Assembly: GCF_023008585.1 (NCBI RefSeq)
Contig: NZ_CP095392.1
Location: 62,001 to 126,000, forward strand
DNA length: 64,000 bases
From: Natribaculum breve
GTDB taxonomy: Archaea; Halobacteriota; Halobacteria; Halobacteriales; Natrialbaceae
Direction of reading: 5' to 3'
The notes under the pieces: generated by a model
What the model saw: the letters and a program-made list of their open reading frames with translations, nothing else
The model's database searches: none
What the model was told of the DNA's origin: nothing
Translations under genes and position numbers: made by a program
In this document: positions 1 to 8,526 of the stretch, one piece after another
Numbering within the stretch: the first letter of the stretch is position 1
Layout: each line of letters starts with the position of its first letter

Positions 1-1125
1 GAAAAGTTAGCGCTTGATCTCCTCTCTGAGATCCCGATCCCCGGAGTCGAAGGCTATGGCTTCGACTCCGGGATCATCCGGCAGACACTCCTGCAAGCCG
101 CTGTCGATCAGAAATCCATCAAGGCTGTCACTGACAGCACTCTCGGAACGTACTCCGACGACTACACACTCGCTCAGCTTCATACCGTTCCTGCTGCTGA
201 ACTCAAAGCCGTCGTTAACGACCTCCTCGCTCAGCAAGCGGCGATGATCCTCGGCCCCGGCCCGAGGATCATCTGCCTCGACTTCGTCGACATCCACTAC
301 CACGGCTGTCCACACCGTGATGCCGGAGAGCTCTGTCATACAATACCCCGCGATGGCACCTCCCAGTGCCATCGCTACCTTGTTGGGTTTGTCCTTTGCC
401 GAGCCAAGCCGCTCGTCGTCGCGGTTACTCCTGTCCGAGGTGATGAACCCAAAAGCGACGCGGTCGAGCGACTGCTCGACCACGTCGCGGCCCTTCCTTT
501 CCCTGTCGCTGGCCTCCTCGTTGACCGCGGATTCTACGACGGAACGTCGATCGAGCGACTGGATGCAGTCGCACCAGTCGCTCTCCCCGTCATCCGTCGT
601 GGAAAACAGATGGCTGAGAAACTAGACACGTCGGTCTCTTACTGGACGGAGTATGTGATGTACGAAGGAAGCGAGCGGGAACTGCGCTTCCCGCTCGCGG
701 TCTGTGTCTCCTACCAACAGGGAAACCGTGGCAAGCACGGTTTGCTTGTCCGGGCGTATGTGGCGTGCGATCTGGCCGATCGCACGCCGAAGGAAGTCGA
801 AGCTCTCTACCAGAAACGCTCAGCGATCGAGACAGCCTTCCGAACGATGAGAGAAGCACGTGCGCGTACGAGTACAACCGATCCAGTTGTTCGGTTGTTG
901 TTTGTGCTTGTGGGCTTCCTGTTGCGGAACTTGTGGCTGATCGTCCGGTGGGGAGTGCTCGCCACGCCGCGGCGCGGCGGGCGAGCACTGCCGGCCTGGT
1001 TCCGCTTCGAAGTGTTTCGGGAGTGGATCGACCATACCCTCGACGAATCACTGCTGCGGAAGTGGGAGGCACCAACCAACGGCGTCGGAATTCCCGAGGT
1101 CTATAGTCAACTGGACGCGGGCTGA
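1..1125 (+). CDS. ISH3-type transposase, 5' end cut by window edge
   Basis: The reading frame is open from base 1 and the true start lies outside the window. It encodes a DDE transposase: aspartates in CLDFVDIHYHG and GLLVDRGFYDG, then YQKRSAIE, which fits the Y-x2-R-x3-E signature of the IS4-like clan to which ISH3 elements belong. A hydrophobic stretch (VLVGFLLRNLWLIV) near the C terminus is common in this group. The gene ends inside a perfect hairpin. Family is a confident call; the exact IS name cannot be given from sequence alone. Confidence 0.85.
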   Translation, partial: EKLALDLLSEIPIPGVEGYGFDSGIIRQTLLQAAVDQKSIKAVTDSTLGTYSDDYTLAQLHTVPAAELKAVVNDLLAQQAAMILGPGPRIICLDFVDIHYHGCPHRDAGELCHTIPRDGTSQCHRYLVGFVLCRAKPLVVAVTPVRGDEPKSDAVERLLDHVAALPFPVAGLLVDRGFYDGTSIERLDAVAPVALPVIRRGKQMAEKLDTSVSYWTEYVMYEGSERELRFPLAVCVSYQQGNRGKHGLLVRAYVACDLADRTPKEVEALYQKRSAIETAFRTMREARARTSTTDPVVRLLFVLVGFLLRNLWLIVRWGVLATPRRGGRALPAWFRFEVFREWIDHTLDESLLRKWEAPTNGVGIPEVYSQLDAG

Positions 1126-1141
1126 TTGAGCCCGCGTCCAG
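1111..1141 (+). terminator. Perfect 13-bp hairpin at the end of the ISH3-like transposase gene
   Basis: Arms 1111-1123 and 1129-1141 are exact reverse complements around a 5-base loop (GATTG). The stop codon of the transposase begins at the last base of the left arm. It could end transcription or protect the transposase mRNA; no T-run follows. Confidence 0.6.
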
Positions 1142-1292
1142 CGGTAGCCCCCGCAGAGAGCGACGGCTTCGAATTGGAGGGTCAGAGCCGGCGCTCTCAC
1201 TGGTGTGAGACCGCCTTCTACGTCGATCTCTTTTCGAGCGAGACGAATTCTGTCGCTCACGTTGCCGAAAATCAAGTCAATACGGAGTAACG

Positions 1293-1888
1293 ATGGGAAC
1301 TACCGACTTTACCCGCGAGGAGTACCAGACTGAAGGCGCGAACGGGCCGTCGAAGCGGGCGTTGAAGACTCGGCGGAAACTCTCCCGGCGCAAAGACCAC
1401 TTCCTCCACACCCTCTCGAAACACATTGTTCAACGGTGTGTCGAAGAGGGCGTGGCGGAGATCGCAGTTGGAGACCTCAGCGACATCCGTGAAGACGGGA
1501 ACGGCGACTCGCGGAATTGGGGTCAGTCGGGGAACAAGAAGTTGCACGGATGGGAGTTCGACCGCTTCGCCCGCCTGCTCGAATACAAGGCCGAGGAATA
1601 CGGCATCCTCGTTGACCGCGTAGACGAGGAGAACACGTCGAAGACGTGTTCGTGTTGCGGGCAGATTCGAGATCGAACCGCGTGGAGCGTGGCTTGTACG
1701 TCTGCGAGTCCTGTGAAACGACGATGAACGCAGACGTGAACGGTGCCGTAAACATCCGACGAAAGATAACTCAGAGTCCCCCGACGGGGGATATGAGTAA
1801 CGGCTGGTTGGCACAGCCCGGAGTCTTCCTGTTCGACCGCGAGAGCGGACGGTTCACCCCGAGAGAACAGGGAGACTGCAAACCCTAA
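1293..1888 (+). pseudogene. tnpB: TnpB (IS605/IS1341-type) C-terminal remnant with frameshift
   Basis: TnpB is the RNA-guided RuvC-like nuclease of IS200/IS605 elements. Only the C-terminal half is present. It begins near TREEYQTEGANG and contains GNKKLHGWEFDRFARLLEYKAEE and the first zinc-finger pair TSKTCSCCG. The frame is then lost near 1660, and the rest (NRVERGLYVCESCETT, then NADVNGAVNI with the last RuvC Asp) continues in another frame to 1888. The N-terminal RuvC part is missing, so it cannot be an active nuclease. A guide-RNA-like right end may still be transcribed. Confidence 0.85.
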
Positions 1889-1939
1889 TATCCCAACGCT
1901 CGGGATTCCTCCGCCTTCAGGCGGAGGAGGATGTCAACT
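1889..1939 (+). repeat. IS605-family right end with hairpin
   Basis: Directly after the TnpB remnant there is a perfect 9-bp hairpin, arms 1907-1915 and 1920-1928 with loop TTCA, followed by GGATGTCAA. This is the usual form of the right end of haloarchaeal IS605/IS1341 elements, where the subterminal hairpin is read as DNA by TnpA and lies at the 3' end of the TnpB guide RNA. A diverged copy lies at 5617-5681. Confidence 0.65.
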
Positions 1940-2061
1940 CCTTGGTATGTGGTGAGAGGGTATCATAGAACGGCTCTCGCACCTACTATGCAGGCACCCT
2001 GATTCGATAAGTACAGAGGACAGATTTATCAGAATAGCATACCTTCTGAGCACAAAATATA

Positions 2062-3503
2062 GGTCCCGTCACAAACTCGTCTAGAGTTCGCCTCTGGTAG
2101 CGTCAACTGACACCTCCAATGTGATGGCTGTTTTGGCTGAACGCTCGAGCAGTTCGTCGGCGAACGCCGCGAACTGCTCGGACTCGGCATATCTCACGAG
2201 ATTGAGCCAGAGGAGCGATTCTAAGCCGGACTCTGTCCATCTCATCCACTGGTTTTTACACCGCTTCGAGATTTCGCCCATGGCTCGTTCGACCACGTTC
2301 GACGTCCACAGAACCTCTTGTCCCTCGAGTGCGAGTTCGGCGAACGTGACGGTTGCTTCTGCCCATTTTCGGAGGTACGCCGCTGCTTTTGGAGAGTCCT
2401 GTTGCTCTAAGCGCCACGCCTCCTTCGTGAGGTTCTCGAGCGTTTGGGCGATCCGCTCGCGGATCGCCAAACGCTCATTCCTCGGTGCATGGAGCGCAAC
2501 CGAGTTTTTCAGATGGAACAAGTCGTTTGTGACGTCTGAGGCGATCGCTTTCCGCGTTTCGAGCGAAAAGGTACCGTCCTTCCACAGCTTGTATCCAAGC
2601 GTTCGACCGACATGAACGAGATCGAGCTGATGAGATCGATAGCTGGTCTCGAAGGCGTCGACGAGGGATTCCTCGGCGTCACTGACGACCGTCGCGTCGT
2701 CAGTGATCGCCTCGTTCTCTTCGAGATCTTCTGCTGTATCGTCCCACGGCTCGTTAACATTGACGTCTAAGAGCGTGGTTTCCGCGTTGTCTTCGGTGAT
2801 CTGTCCGAGAGTGACGTTGACGTCGTGGTACGTGCAGTGATCGTCCTGGCTATGACACTTCGTTCCGTCAGGAACGACAGTGTCTGCATTCGTCCCAGGA
2901 AGCCGATCACGAACGAAGTCACCGAGTTTGCTGCCGTACTCACGGACTCGGCGGTTGATCGTCGTTCTCGAAGGCATCGGAGTGAAGCCGTCGCCGTGGG
3001 CGACGGCATCACGAAAGCTGAGCGACGTAGCGAGTTCGGTACTCTGGAGTGAAATATCCTCTTGATAGATGCGCTGCCCATCGAATTTGATGAGATCTTC
3101 GAGAGGGCGGAAGTAGGTAGGATTGTCACCGGTGGCAGCGGTATCTTTGACGTGATGAAGGGTGAATTCGTGCTCTCCTGCGGTTGTCACAGCTGTTCGT
3201 GTTGAGGTTCCGGCGCGCTGGAAACGGCGATCGCCGTTTCCGCGCGCGTGCTTCTCCCCACAGTACGCCTCGACGAGGCGCTCGTCGAGGCTTTTGACAA
3301 GCTCCTCGAGGATCGTCGCCTCGAGGTGAAGCTCTGTAAAAGATTCAGCGAGAGTGGCAAGCGGTAGCGTTTTGTCTAAGTCGATACTAACCGTGACTTG
3401 CGCGTCGATTGTGGCGTGCATGGGTCACTTCGGGGTGGATACCAGAGGTGACCCTGTTTCCACAGGAGTCAGTTACGACTCTAGACGAGTTTGGGACACG
3501 ACC
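2062..3503 (-). mobile_element. ISH6 copy 1, complete with target duplication
   Basis: A 1442-bp element bounded by imperfect inverted repeats: left begins GGTCCCGTCACAAACTCGTC, right (complement) begins GGTCGTGTCCCAAACTCGTC. It is flanked by a perfect 8-bp direct repeat AAAATATA at 2054-2061 and 3504-3511. Size, 8-bp duplication and the single transposase match the ISH6 family. A second copy with the same translation is at 31500-32941. Each copy has its own target repeat, so they are independent insertions. Confidence 0.92.
2081..3421 (-). CDS. ISH6 family transposase (copy 1)
   Basis: A 446-residue transposase filling the ISH6 element. It starts MHATIDAQVTVSIDLDKT, has a central acidic region with PDGTKCHSQDD, and ends shortly inside the left inverted repeat. 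Length is that of full ISH6 transposases and the frame is intact, so the element is probably still mobile. The protein is identical to that of copy 2, which indicates recent transposition. Confidence 0.9.
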   Translation of the reverse strand: MHATIDAQVTVSIDLDKTLPLATLAESFTELHLEATILEELVKSLDERLVEAYCGEKHARGNGDRRFQRAGTSTRTAVTTAGEHEFTLHHVKDTAATGDNPTYFRPLEDLIKFDGQRIYQEDISLQSTELATSLSFRDAVAHGDGFTPMPSRTTINRRVREYGSKLGDFVRDRLPGTNADTVVPDGTKCHSQDDHCTYHDVNVTLGQITEDNAETTLLDVNVNEPWDDTAEDLEENEAITDDATVVSDAEESLVDAFETSYRSHQLDLVHVGRTLGYKLWKDGTFSLETRKAIASDVTNDLFHLKNSVALHAPRNERLAIRERIAQTLENLTKEAWRLEQQDSPKAAAYLRKWAEATVTFAELALEGQEVLWTSNVVERAMGEISKRCKNQWMRWTESGLESLLWLNLVRYAESEQFAAFADELLERSAKTAITLEVSVDATRGEL

Positions 3504-3665
3504 AAAATATAAGACGACTCGGAGAGAATTGGTAAGCAAGAAGTAAAGTAAACTATTTTGGTAAGTTTTTTCTTGGTAGCGCCTGCTATTCTCAACTCCT
3601 GCTAGGAACTCTGGGTTTCGGTTGACCGGCTTGAAGCGCACTAAAATAATCATGGTTACAAAACA

Positions 3666-4376
3666 ATGGCCAAAGAAACATACACGGACACCATTGATTG
3701 GGACGAGTACTGGGATGAGGCTGGCGAGGACAGACGCGAAGACACGAGTCCGAGTGCAGATCTCGTGCTGGAGCCCTTCGTAGAATTCCTCACTGCGAAA
3801 CTATCCGACGAGCTGGACGCGTACGCCGACGTCGGTTGTGGCCCCGGTGACCTCGTGTTTGAAGTCGCCGAGCGCTACCCTGACGCGACTGTGGTCGGGT
3901 ACGATTCTGCCGAGGCAGTCCTCTTGGAGAACCGTGATCATGCACGCGAAGCTGGGTTGGACGTTGAGTTCAAGCAAGCCGTTCTTCCGGCGTTTGACCC
4001 CGGCCAGCGGTTCGATATCGTCTCCTGTTTCTTTACGCTTTGCTACGTCAGAGACATTGAGCGCGCTCTGGTGAACCTCTACGACGCGGTGGAACCCGGT
4101 GGGTACCTCGTCGTCCATTACCACAATCGGTTCGCGCAGGCTCACTACAGTAGTATCGCAGAATCGCCCTCTGAGTATCTCGACGAAGATTCCGTATGGA
4201 ACCCAGAGACGTTCGCCAAGCGGTTCGAACTCGTCATTCAGGGCAAGAGCCTGTTATCGTACGAGCGCATCCACGAGCTACTGGGTACTTGGCCGCAAAG
4301 CGTGTTCTCGGTAGCCGATGACGCCGATCGGTACCGCGCCCACCGGTACGAACCGCTCGTCTACGTTCCGAAGTGA
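3666..4376 (+). CDS. Class I SAM-dependent methyltransferase
   Basis: A 236-residue protein with a Rossmann-type methyltransferase fold. Motif I is ADVGCGPGDL (about residues 57-66), followed by the acidic end of strand 2 (VVGYDSAEAVL), and a motif IV-like FDIVSCFFTLCYV. The C-terminal region EPGGYLVVHYHN resembles the post-motif strand of Methyltransf_11/25 families. The substrate cannot be told. A TATA-like CTAAAATAA lies about 25 bases before the ATG, which suggests a leaderless transcript. It is the first cargo gene after ISH6 copy 1 and has no operon partner. Confidence 0.8.
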   Translation: MAKETYTDTIDWDEYWDEAGEDRREDTSPSADLVLEPFVEFLTAKLSDELDAYADVGCGPGDLVFEVAERYPDATVVGYDSAEAVLLENRDHAREAGLDVEFKQAVLPAFDPGQRFDIVSCFFTLCYVRDIERALVNLYDAVEPGGYLVVHYHNRFAQAHYSSIAESPSEYLDEDSVWNPETFAKRFELVIQGKSLLSYERIHELLGTWPQSVFSVADDADRYRAHRYEPLVYVPK

Positions 4377-4534
4377 ATAACCAGCCGCTCGTGTCCACCG
4401 AATGAATCGTCACGAACGGGGCTTAGAAAAGGCGAGATACGCACGCCATACGTATCGGTCGGTTCACAAGAGAAGCAGGTGTACTCAACACCGCGGGAAG
4501 GGTTTTATGATATCCTCATGAGGTGTAGCAATCA

Positions 4535-4711
4535 ATGATGGGGTTCCACGATCCAGAGGCACCCCTGTTCGACGAAGACGATTCTTGAGACGACTTCGAG
4601 CGCCAGATGACAGACCGCCACCTCGAGGTCTCCTATCACCGGGAGACAGGCGAGTACTTCACGGTCGAACACTCCACGGCACACGGACCACCGACACCGG
4701 GTCGTTCGTGA
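4535..4711 (+). pseudogene. Small gene with an in-frame TGA
   Basis: A TATA-like GGTTTTATGATA lies about 27 bases before tandem ATG codons at 4535 and 4538. The frame runs MMGFHDPEAPLFDEDDS, meets TGA at 4586-4588, and goes on open as DDFERQMTDRHLEVSYHR to a TGA at 4711. Acidic composition and frame continuity on both sides of the stop suggest a small haloarchaeal gene killed by a point mutation, or two very short genes. Function unknown. Confidence 0.4.
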
Positions 4712-4722
4712 CCCGAGGCGGC

Positions 4723-4749
4723 GTTTCTCCCACCCGACAGGGGTGGAGG
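4723..4749 (+). promoter_or_regulatory. GTTT-hairpin leader, site 1
   Basis: GTTTCT is followed by a hairpin (CTCC/GGAG, with an inner CCACCC/GGGTGG option) that contains GGGGTGG, 10 bases before the ATG at 4760. It belongs to the leader family described in the findings. Confidence 0.5.
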
Positions 4750-4759
4750 TTCGGAGTCG

Positions 4760-5098
4760 ATGTCCGCGCAGACACCCAGTCAAGCAGGCACGCGGATCGA
4801 AGCCCCAGCCATGAACACCACGGTCCGACTCGTCACGACACTCGATAAGTACACTGAACGCACGGCGCCAGGCTGCAACCGGTCACCGATGATGAGTGAC
4901 GATCTCTCTCTCTCTCTCACCCTCGGCCCGCTCTGGGAACGGATTTCCATCGAAGCGATCGGGATTGAAGTCGCCATCTACTCGAGCTCATCGCCGGTCG
5001 CGCATGTCCACCCCGACGACTACCCGGACTCGGTGCACAGCTCGCTCGGTCATGTGGTTACACGGCCGGACAATGCACTTTCACGTGATTGCCTGTGA
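4760..5098 (+). CDS. Hypothetical protein behind a conserved leader
   Basis: A 112-residue frame starting MSAQTPSQAGTRIEAPAM. It has no recognisable domain and contains a low-complexity CT repeat region (positions 4903-4919, read as SLSLSL). Support for translation comes mainly from the GTTT-hairpin leader just upstream. Its 3' end overlaps the next frame by 10 bases. Composition is less acidic than usual, so this may be a decaying gene, possibly once joined to the zinc-ribbon frame downstream. Confidence 0.35.
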   Translation: MSAQTPSQAGTRIEAPAMNTTVRLVTTLDKYTERTAPGCNRSPMMSDDLSLSLTLGPLWERISIEAIGIEVAIYSSSSPVAHVHPDDYPDSVHSSLGHVVTRPDNALSRDCL

Positions 5099-5424
5099 AA
5101 CCTTCTGCTGCTGCTCCCGCTGGTCAGATCCTCGCGTACAGCTGCCCTCGTTGCGAGCACAGGGAGATCTACTACTATACCGATCTCACCCTCTACGACG
5201 ACGAACGCGATCCTGGCGCGAACAGCATCCTCCCCGAGCACGCTCCCGCCGTCCCCGGCAGCGCGATCGACGCCGACGCTGACGTCATCATCTGTCCGAA
5301 CGAGTCGTGCAGACTCGTGCAGTTCCGCCACATCGCGTTCGAACTGCTCCCCCCGACGGCCATGCGCGCTCGTCGCTCGACAGCGGCGGACGAAATGTGC
5401 GCCCTCGCCGAGACCACTCCGTAG
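5089..5424 (+). CDS. Putative zinc-ribbon protein
   Basis: About 110 residues from TTG at 5089, or from GTG at 5095. Two Cys pairs, CPRCEH and CPNESC, about 50 residues apart, could form one zinc ribbon. The tail LVQFRHIAFELLPP looks structured. No name can be given. The start is uncertain because the upstream frame overlaps and neither candidate is an ATG. Confidence 0.45.
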   Translation: MPVKPSAAAPAGQILAYSCPRCEHREIYYYTDLTLYDDERDPGANSILPEHAPAVPGSAIDADADVIICPNESCRLVQFRHIAFELLPPTAMRARRSTAADEMCALAETTP

Positions 5425-5616
5425 TCGATCTCGAGGACAGCTCGTTCCACTCGTCGAGGCACCATCACCCGGGAGAGCCACCACAACTCACCGGCTCCCC
5501 CGCACGCATTTCCCCCTGCACTGAAGGATTGGAGTACCAGGGACCTGGCACTCCCAGCAGTCCCACCCGCCACAGATCACGAACCCCACGGATTCTCCCC
5601 ATGTCGAGGTTCGGTG

Positions 5617-5681
5617 GAACTGCAAACCTGAACCCCCCAGCGCATAGGGTTCCTGTGTCTTCAGACGTAGGGGGATGTCAC
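5617..5681 (+). repeat. Degenerate second IS605-type right end
   Basis: The segment runs GGAACTGCAAACCTGAA, then GGGTTCCTGTGTCTTCAGAC and GGGGGATGTCAC. It follows the same order of blocks as the right end after the TnpB remnant (ACTGCAAACC, GGGATTCCT, TTCAGGCG, GGATGTCAA). The hairpin is weakened. The upstream bases probably hold eroded tnpB sequence, but I cannot follow a frame in them. Confidence 0.45.
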
Positions 5682-5893
5682 GCTTTCTGGGGCCACTCGT
5701 GATCGATTTGTCGGATCATCTCTGCTGCCCGCATTCTGTGTTCGGCCGCGATGATCTCGATGAGTTCCCACGCCCGTTCTTTTCGGGGTGTCTCAACCTG
5801 ATTCGGATTCCCACCAAACGTCGCAAGTGCTTCGACGATGATCGCCCAGTCCTGTTGATGGAAGTCACGTGCCGTGTCTTGCTGATGTCCCAT
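5678..5893 (-). CDS. Small hypothetical protein
   Basis: About 71 residues from the ATG at 5893 (MGHQQDTARDFHQQDWAIIV); an in-frame upstream ATG is at 5932. The core has a helical, protein-like pattern (WAIIVEALATFGGNPNQVET, then ERAWELIEIIAAEHRM). AAGTATGA lies roughly 25 bases before the ATG at 5893 and favours that start. It may be a helical haloarchaeal accessory protein. Function unknown. Confidence 0.45.
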   Translation of the reverse strand: MGHQQDTARDFHQQDWAIIVEALATFGGNPNQVETPRKERAWELIEIIAAEHRMRAAEMIRQIDHEWPQKA

Positions 5894-6083
5894 ACGCTGC
5901 GTGGCTGCGGAATCATACTTGAACCCTCGCATGCGTCACTTCTTCTCGAGTTGCTGTCTCTGAGAGAGTGTTCGGGCGGCTGCACGATACCTCTCCTCTG
6001 GTCCAGGCAGATATGGCAGATCCCTATGATAAATACCAGTACAGAGAGACAAACTGACCGCCAGCACAGAGGTTCCACAGGTG

Positions 6084-6126
6084 GTTTTTCACCCCCCAGA
6101 AGGGTGAGGGGGATCCAAAATCCCCC
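6084..6126 (+). promoter_or_regulatory. GTTT-hairpin leader, site 2, with two exclusive hairpins
   Basis: GTTTTTC at 6084 is followed by 5' arm CCCCC (6092-6096), AGAAGGGTGA, and 3' arm GGGGG (6108-6112). The same GGGGGA can pair with TCCCCC at 6121-6126, so the two hairpins exclude each other. The second ends 10 bases before the ATG at 6137. Confidence 0.6.
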
Positions 6127-6136
6127 GTCGAAGATC

Positions 6137-6556
6137 ATGAGTTCTGACCGACCACAACCACGGCGCACAGACCACGAGTCGACTCGAGACAATACGCTCA
6201 CTCTCTCGCAGCATGGCCGGCGACTCACTGTTCCAAACGAACGGAGCGGTGCCGCGATCGTCTCATTTGTCGACTGGGTGCTCGTCGAGCTCACACACGA
6301 GGAGGTGTTCGCGGAGTACCGATCATCACACGTGTGGGGTATAAAACGAACGCAGTACGTCACCGCTGACGAGTATGGACAGACGTTCTTGAAGCGCTAT
6401 TACGACGAGCGGCTTGGCTGGCACGAAGAGACAATTTCCCGCACTGATCTTCGAATTGAGTTGGTGCATCGGCTCTCGAGAACCCGTCCAGAGACATCTG
6501 ACAGAAGAACCGGCGAGTCTGGTGGCTACGACACGTTTGTCGTGAAACGGATCTAG
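6137..6556 (+). CDS. Conserved small haloarchaeal protein (intact paralogue of 8967-9512)
   Basis: 139 residues from the ATG at 6137 (MSSDRPQPRRTDHEST). The core SFVDWVLVELTHEEVFAEYR, then SSHVWG, TQYVTADEYGQTF and YYDERLGWHEETISR matches the broken gene at 8967-9512 residue for residue over most of its length. That shows a real, selected protein family. The frame is also open upstream, but the leader and the paralogue both point to 6137. Function unknown; the basic tip and acidic core suggest a small soluble protein. Confidence 0.65.
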   Translation: MSSDRPQPRRTDHESTRDNTLTLSQHGRRLTVPNERSGAAIVSFVDWVLVELTHEEVFAEYRSSHVWGIKRTQYVTADEYGQTFLKRYYDERLGWHEETISRTDLRIELVHRLSRTRPETSDRRTGESGGYDTFVVKRI

Positions 6557-6633
6557 AGGACCTAATAACGTATAGGTCAACATACACCTCTACCCGGTCA
6601 GAGAGTTTCCCCTTCGGCCATTCGAGAGTCCGC

Positions 6634-6921
6634 TCACTCCTCGTGATCGGACAATCGCTCCGACAACCGATCTAGTTTCTCCCGAGCGGACTCACGACGG
6701 TCTCGCGTGGCTTCCGGCCGGTACTCCATTGATACCACCTCGTCGTCCTCGAGCGTCACTGACAGCACGCCCCCATCCGTTCGAGCAGGCTCTGGCAGTC
6801 GATTGACGGGGACATCCACTTGCTCGATCACCTGTTCGTCTTCCTCGAGCAAGATCACGGCGATCTCACCGTCCTCGATTCGATCGACAACACCGGTATA
6901 GGTCCCATCCATCGTTCTCAC
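6634..6921 (-). CDS. DUF3006-type small protein
   Basis: About 95 residues: MDGTYTGVVDRIEDGEIAVI, then VPVNRLPEPARTDGGVLSV and a charged tail. The pattern (short beta-rich domain that opens with a 'VDRIEDG.AVl' segment) is DUF3006. In many prokaryotes DUF3006 genes sit next to ComEC/Rec2-like metallo-beta-lactamases, as here. A GTG at 6921 overlaps the stop of the upstream gene by 4 bases (GTGA), and an ATG lies three codons on at 6912. Translational coupling is likely. Confidence 0.75.
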   Translation of the reverse strand: MRTMDGTYTGVVDRIEDGEIAVILLEEDEQVIEQVDVPVNRLPEPARTDGGVLSVTLEDDEVVSMEYRPEATRDRRESAREKLDRLSERLSDHEE

Positions 6922-8375
6922 CCCATCACAGGGGAGACAACTCCATCAATCCCACTGGCGACGCTCCCTGCGACAAGCGGATGTGATATCAGTGCATTCG
7001 TTCCATCATCAGATTCAGGCGTTTCCGCGAGGATATCCTCGGCGTCCGTCGAGAACGACTCCGTCGTCTCTACCTCGATCGACGTCCCATCGGTTCGCAC
7101 CACAATATCGCCGTGGACGCCCGTCCAGTACGTTTCGATATCTCGATTGGCAAACCGCTCAAGTACTTCATCGTGCGGGTGGCCGTACTGTGAGTCGTAG
7201 GCACTCGAGATAATGGCCATCTCTGGATCGATAGCGTCTACGAAGGCGTCACTCGAGGAGGTCGCTGACCCGTGATGGCCGGCTTTGTACACGTCACTCT
7301 CGAGGTCGCTTCCCCACTCGTCGACCAGCCGCTGTTCGACGCCAGTATCGACATCGCCGGGCGCCAAATACTGAACATCGCCGAACTGGAGCGCTAGCAC
7401 CACACTATTGTCGTTGACGTCGGACCCGGAATCTCCGGCAGGCGGGCTCAGTACCTGAGCAGAGACGTTACCCTCGATCGGCAGTTCATCACCGCTTTCG
7501 ACGGTGAAGAAACCGACGTCATACTCATCGACGGCATCGAGGTAATTCCCATAGGTAGCAGACTCCGATGGGACGCCCGAATCGTACGCGGTTCCAACCC
7601 CCTCACCAGTCGTCTCGAAGTGTTCGATCACAGCAGCGTGGCCGCCAATGTGATCGGCATCAGCGTGTGTCGCGACGAGATGGTCGACCCGATCGATCCC
7701 TTGGGTCTCGAGGTAGGCGATGACCTCACTGCCGTCCTGTCGCCAGTCACCACTGTCGATCAAAATCGTCTCATTCGCTGGTGTAATGATGAGGGTCGAA
7801 TCGCCTTGGCCAACGTCGATGTGGTGAATCTCGAGTTCACCCTCGACGGTACTCACGGTGTCTTCATCGCTCTCGTCACCAGTGCCGCCATCTATATCGC
7901 TGTCCGACTCGGACTCATTACGATTGATATCGCCGTAGGCGTGCTCGAGCACGACCTGGCCACTGGTGTCGACGAGCCGAACCACGTCGCCATCGCCTCG
8001 CCAGATATTCACGTTGTACCCCCAGTACAGTTCGGTCTCCGTTGAGTCGCCTTCACCGGTCGTTATCTTCACAGTCTCCCCGGACTCGAGGATAAACTCA
8101 CTTGGAAACGAAAACGGCGAGAGGCCGCCATCGACCTGTCCACCCTCTCGGTCTCGGAGTTCAAACCCGGACAAATCAACGGGCTCATCGGCAGTGTTCT
8201 GGAGGACAATGTACTCCTCATCGGGCGATACATCTGCAACGTTCAGTTCGACCACATCGAGGGCGTCCCCAATCTGAGAATCGTCGATCGCGTCCTCGGC
8301 TCCTTCGGTGCCTCCTGCACATCCTGCAAGAACAACGAGGAGCGTCACGAAGACTACGAGGATCGCTCGGTCCAT
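6918..8375 (-). CDS. Secreted lipoprotein: lamin-tail domain plus metallo-beta-lactamase (ComEC/Rec2-like)
   Basis: 485 residues. A signal peptide ends in the lipobox LAGC (residues 15-18), so it is probably anchored outside the cell. Residues about 35-135 resemble a lamin-tail domain (EYIVLQNTADEPVDLSGFEL). An acidic linker follows, then a metallo-hydrolase fold with ATHADADHIGG (about residue 237) and KAGHHGS. ComEC-like beta-lactamase domains are linked to nuclease or phosphodiesterase action on incoming DNA or nucleotides; the role here is inferred. It is co-transcribed with the DUF3006 gene. A truncated relative of the catalytic domain is at 21857-22828. Confidence 0.85.
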   Translation of the reverse strand: MDRAILVVFVTLLVVLAGCAGGTEGAEDAIDDSQIGDALDVVELNVADVSPDEEYIVLQNTADEPVDLSGFELRDREGGQVDGGLSPFSFPSEFILESGETVKITTGEGDSTETELYWGYNVNIWRGDGDVVRLVDTSGQVVLEHAYGDINRNESESDSDIDGGTGDESDEDTVSTVEGELEIHHIDVGQGDSTLIITPANETILIDSGDWRQDGSEVIAYLETQGIDRVDHLVATHADADHIGGHAAVIEHFETTGEGVGTAYDSGVPSESATYGNYLDAVDEYDVGFFTVESGDELPIEGNVSAQVLSPPAGDSGSDVNDNSVVLALQFGDVQYLAPGDVDTGVEQRLVDEWGSDLESDVYKAGHHGSATSSSDAFVDAIDPEMAIISSAYDSQYGHPHDEVLERFANRDIETYWTGVHGDIVVRTDGTSIEVETTESFSTDAEDILAETPESDDGTNALISHPLVAGSVASGIDGVVSPVMG

Positions 8376-8476
8376 ACCTGTTCATGTCAAAGGAGGTGTT
8401 TGAGTGTTCCGTCTAGTAGGATAGTACCGTCAACGCCAGACTGGAAGCCACATCACCGAACGAAGCACCCGTAATT

Positions 8477-8505
8477 GTGGGAGAACATCCCACTCTTTTT
8501 ATCCA
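8477..8505 (+). promoter_or_regulatory. Hairpin plus TATA-like box before a small gene
   Basis: GTGGGA (8477-8482) pairs with TCCCAC (8488-8493) and is followed by TCTTTTTATCC. The T-rich stretch is about 27 bases before the ATG at 8527, so it can serve as the promoter box of a leaderless gene. The hairpin may end transcription from upstream. Confidence 0.4.
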
Positions 8506-8526
8506 AAGCCGCGGCCAACGACAGTG

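Noticed and set aside
4903-4919. CT repeat as a phase-variation tract
   Set aside because: The tract is short and lies in a doubtful gene; no second frame of value would be switched.
7620-8045. Plus-strand frame opposite the metallo-beta-lactamase gene
   Set aside because: It is the complement of a well-supported gene with lipobox and active-site motifs.
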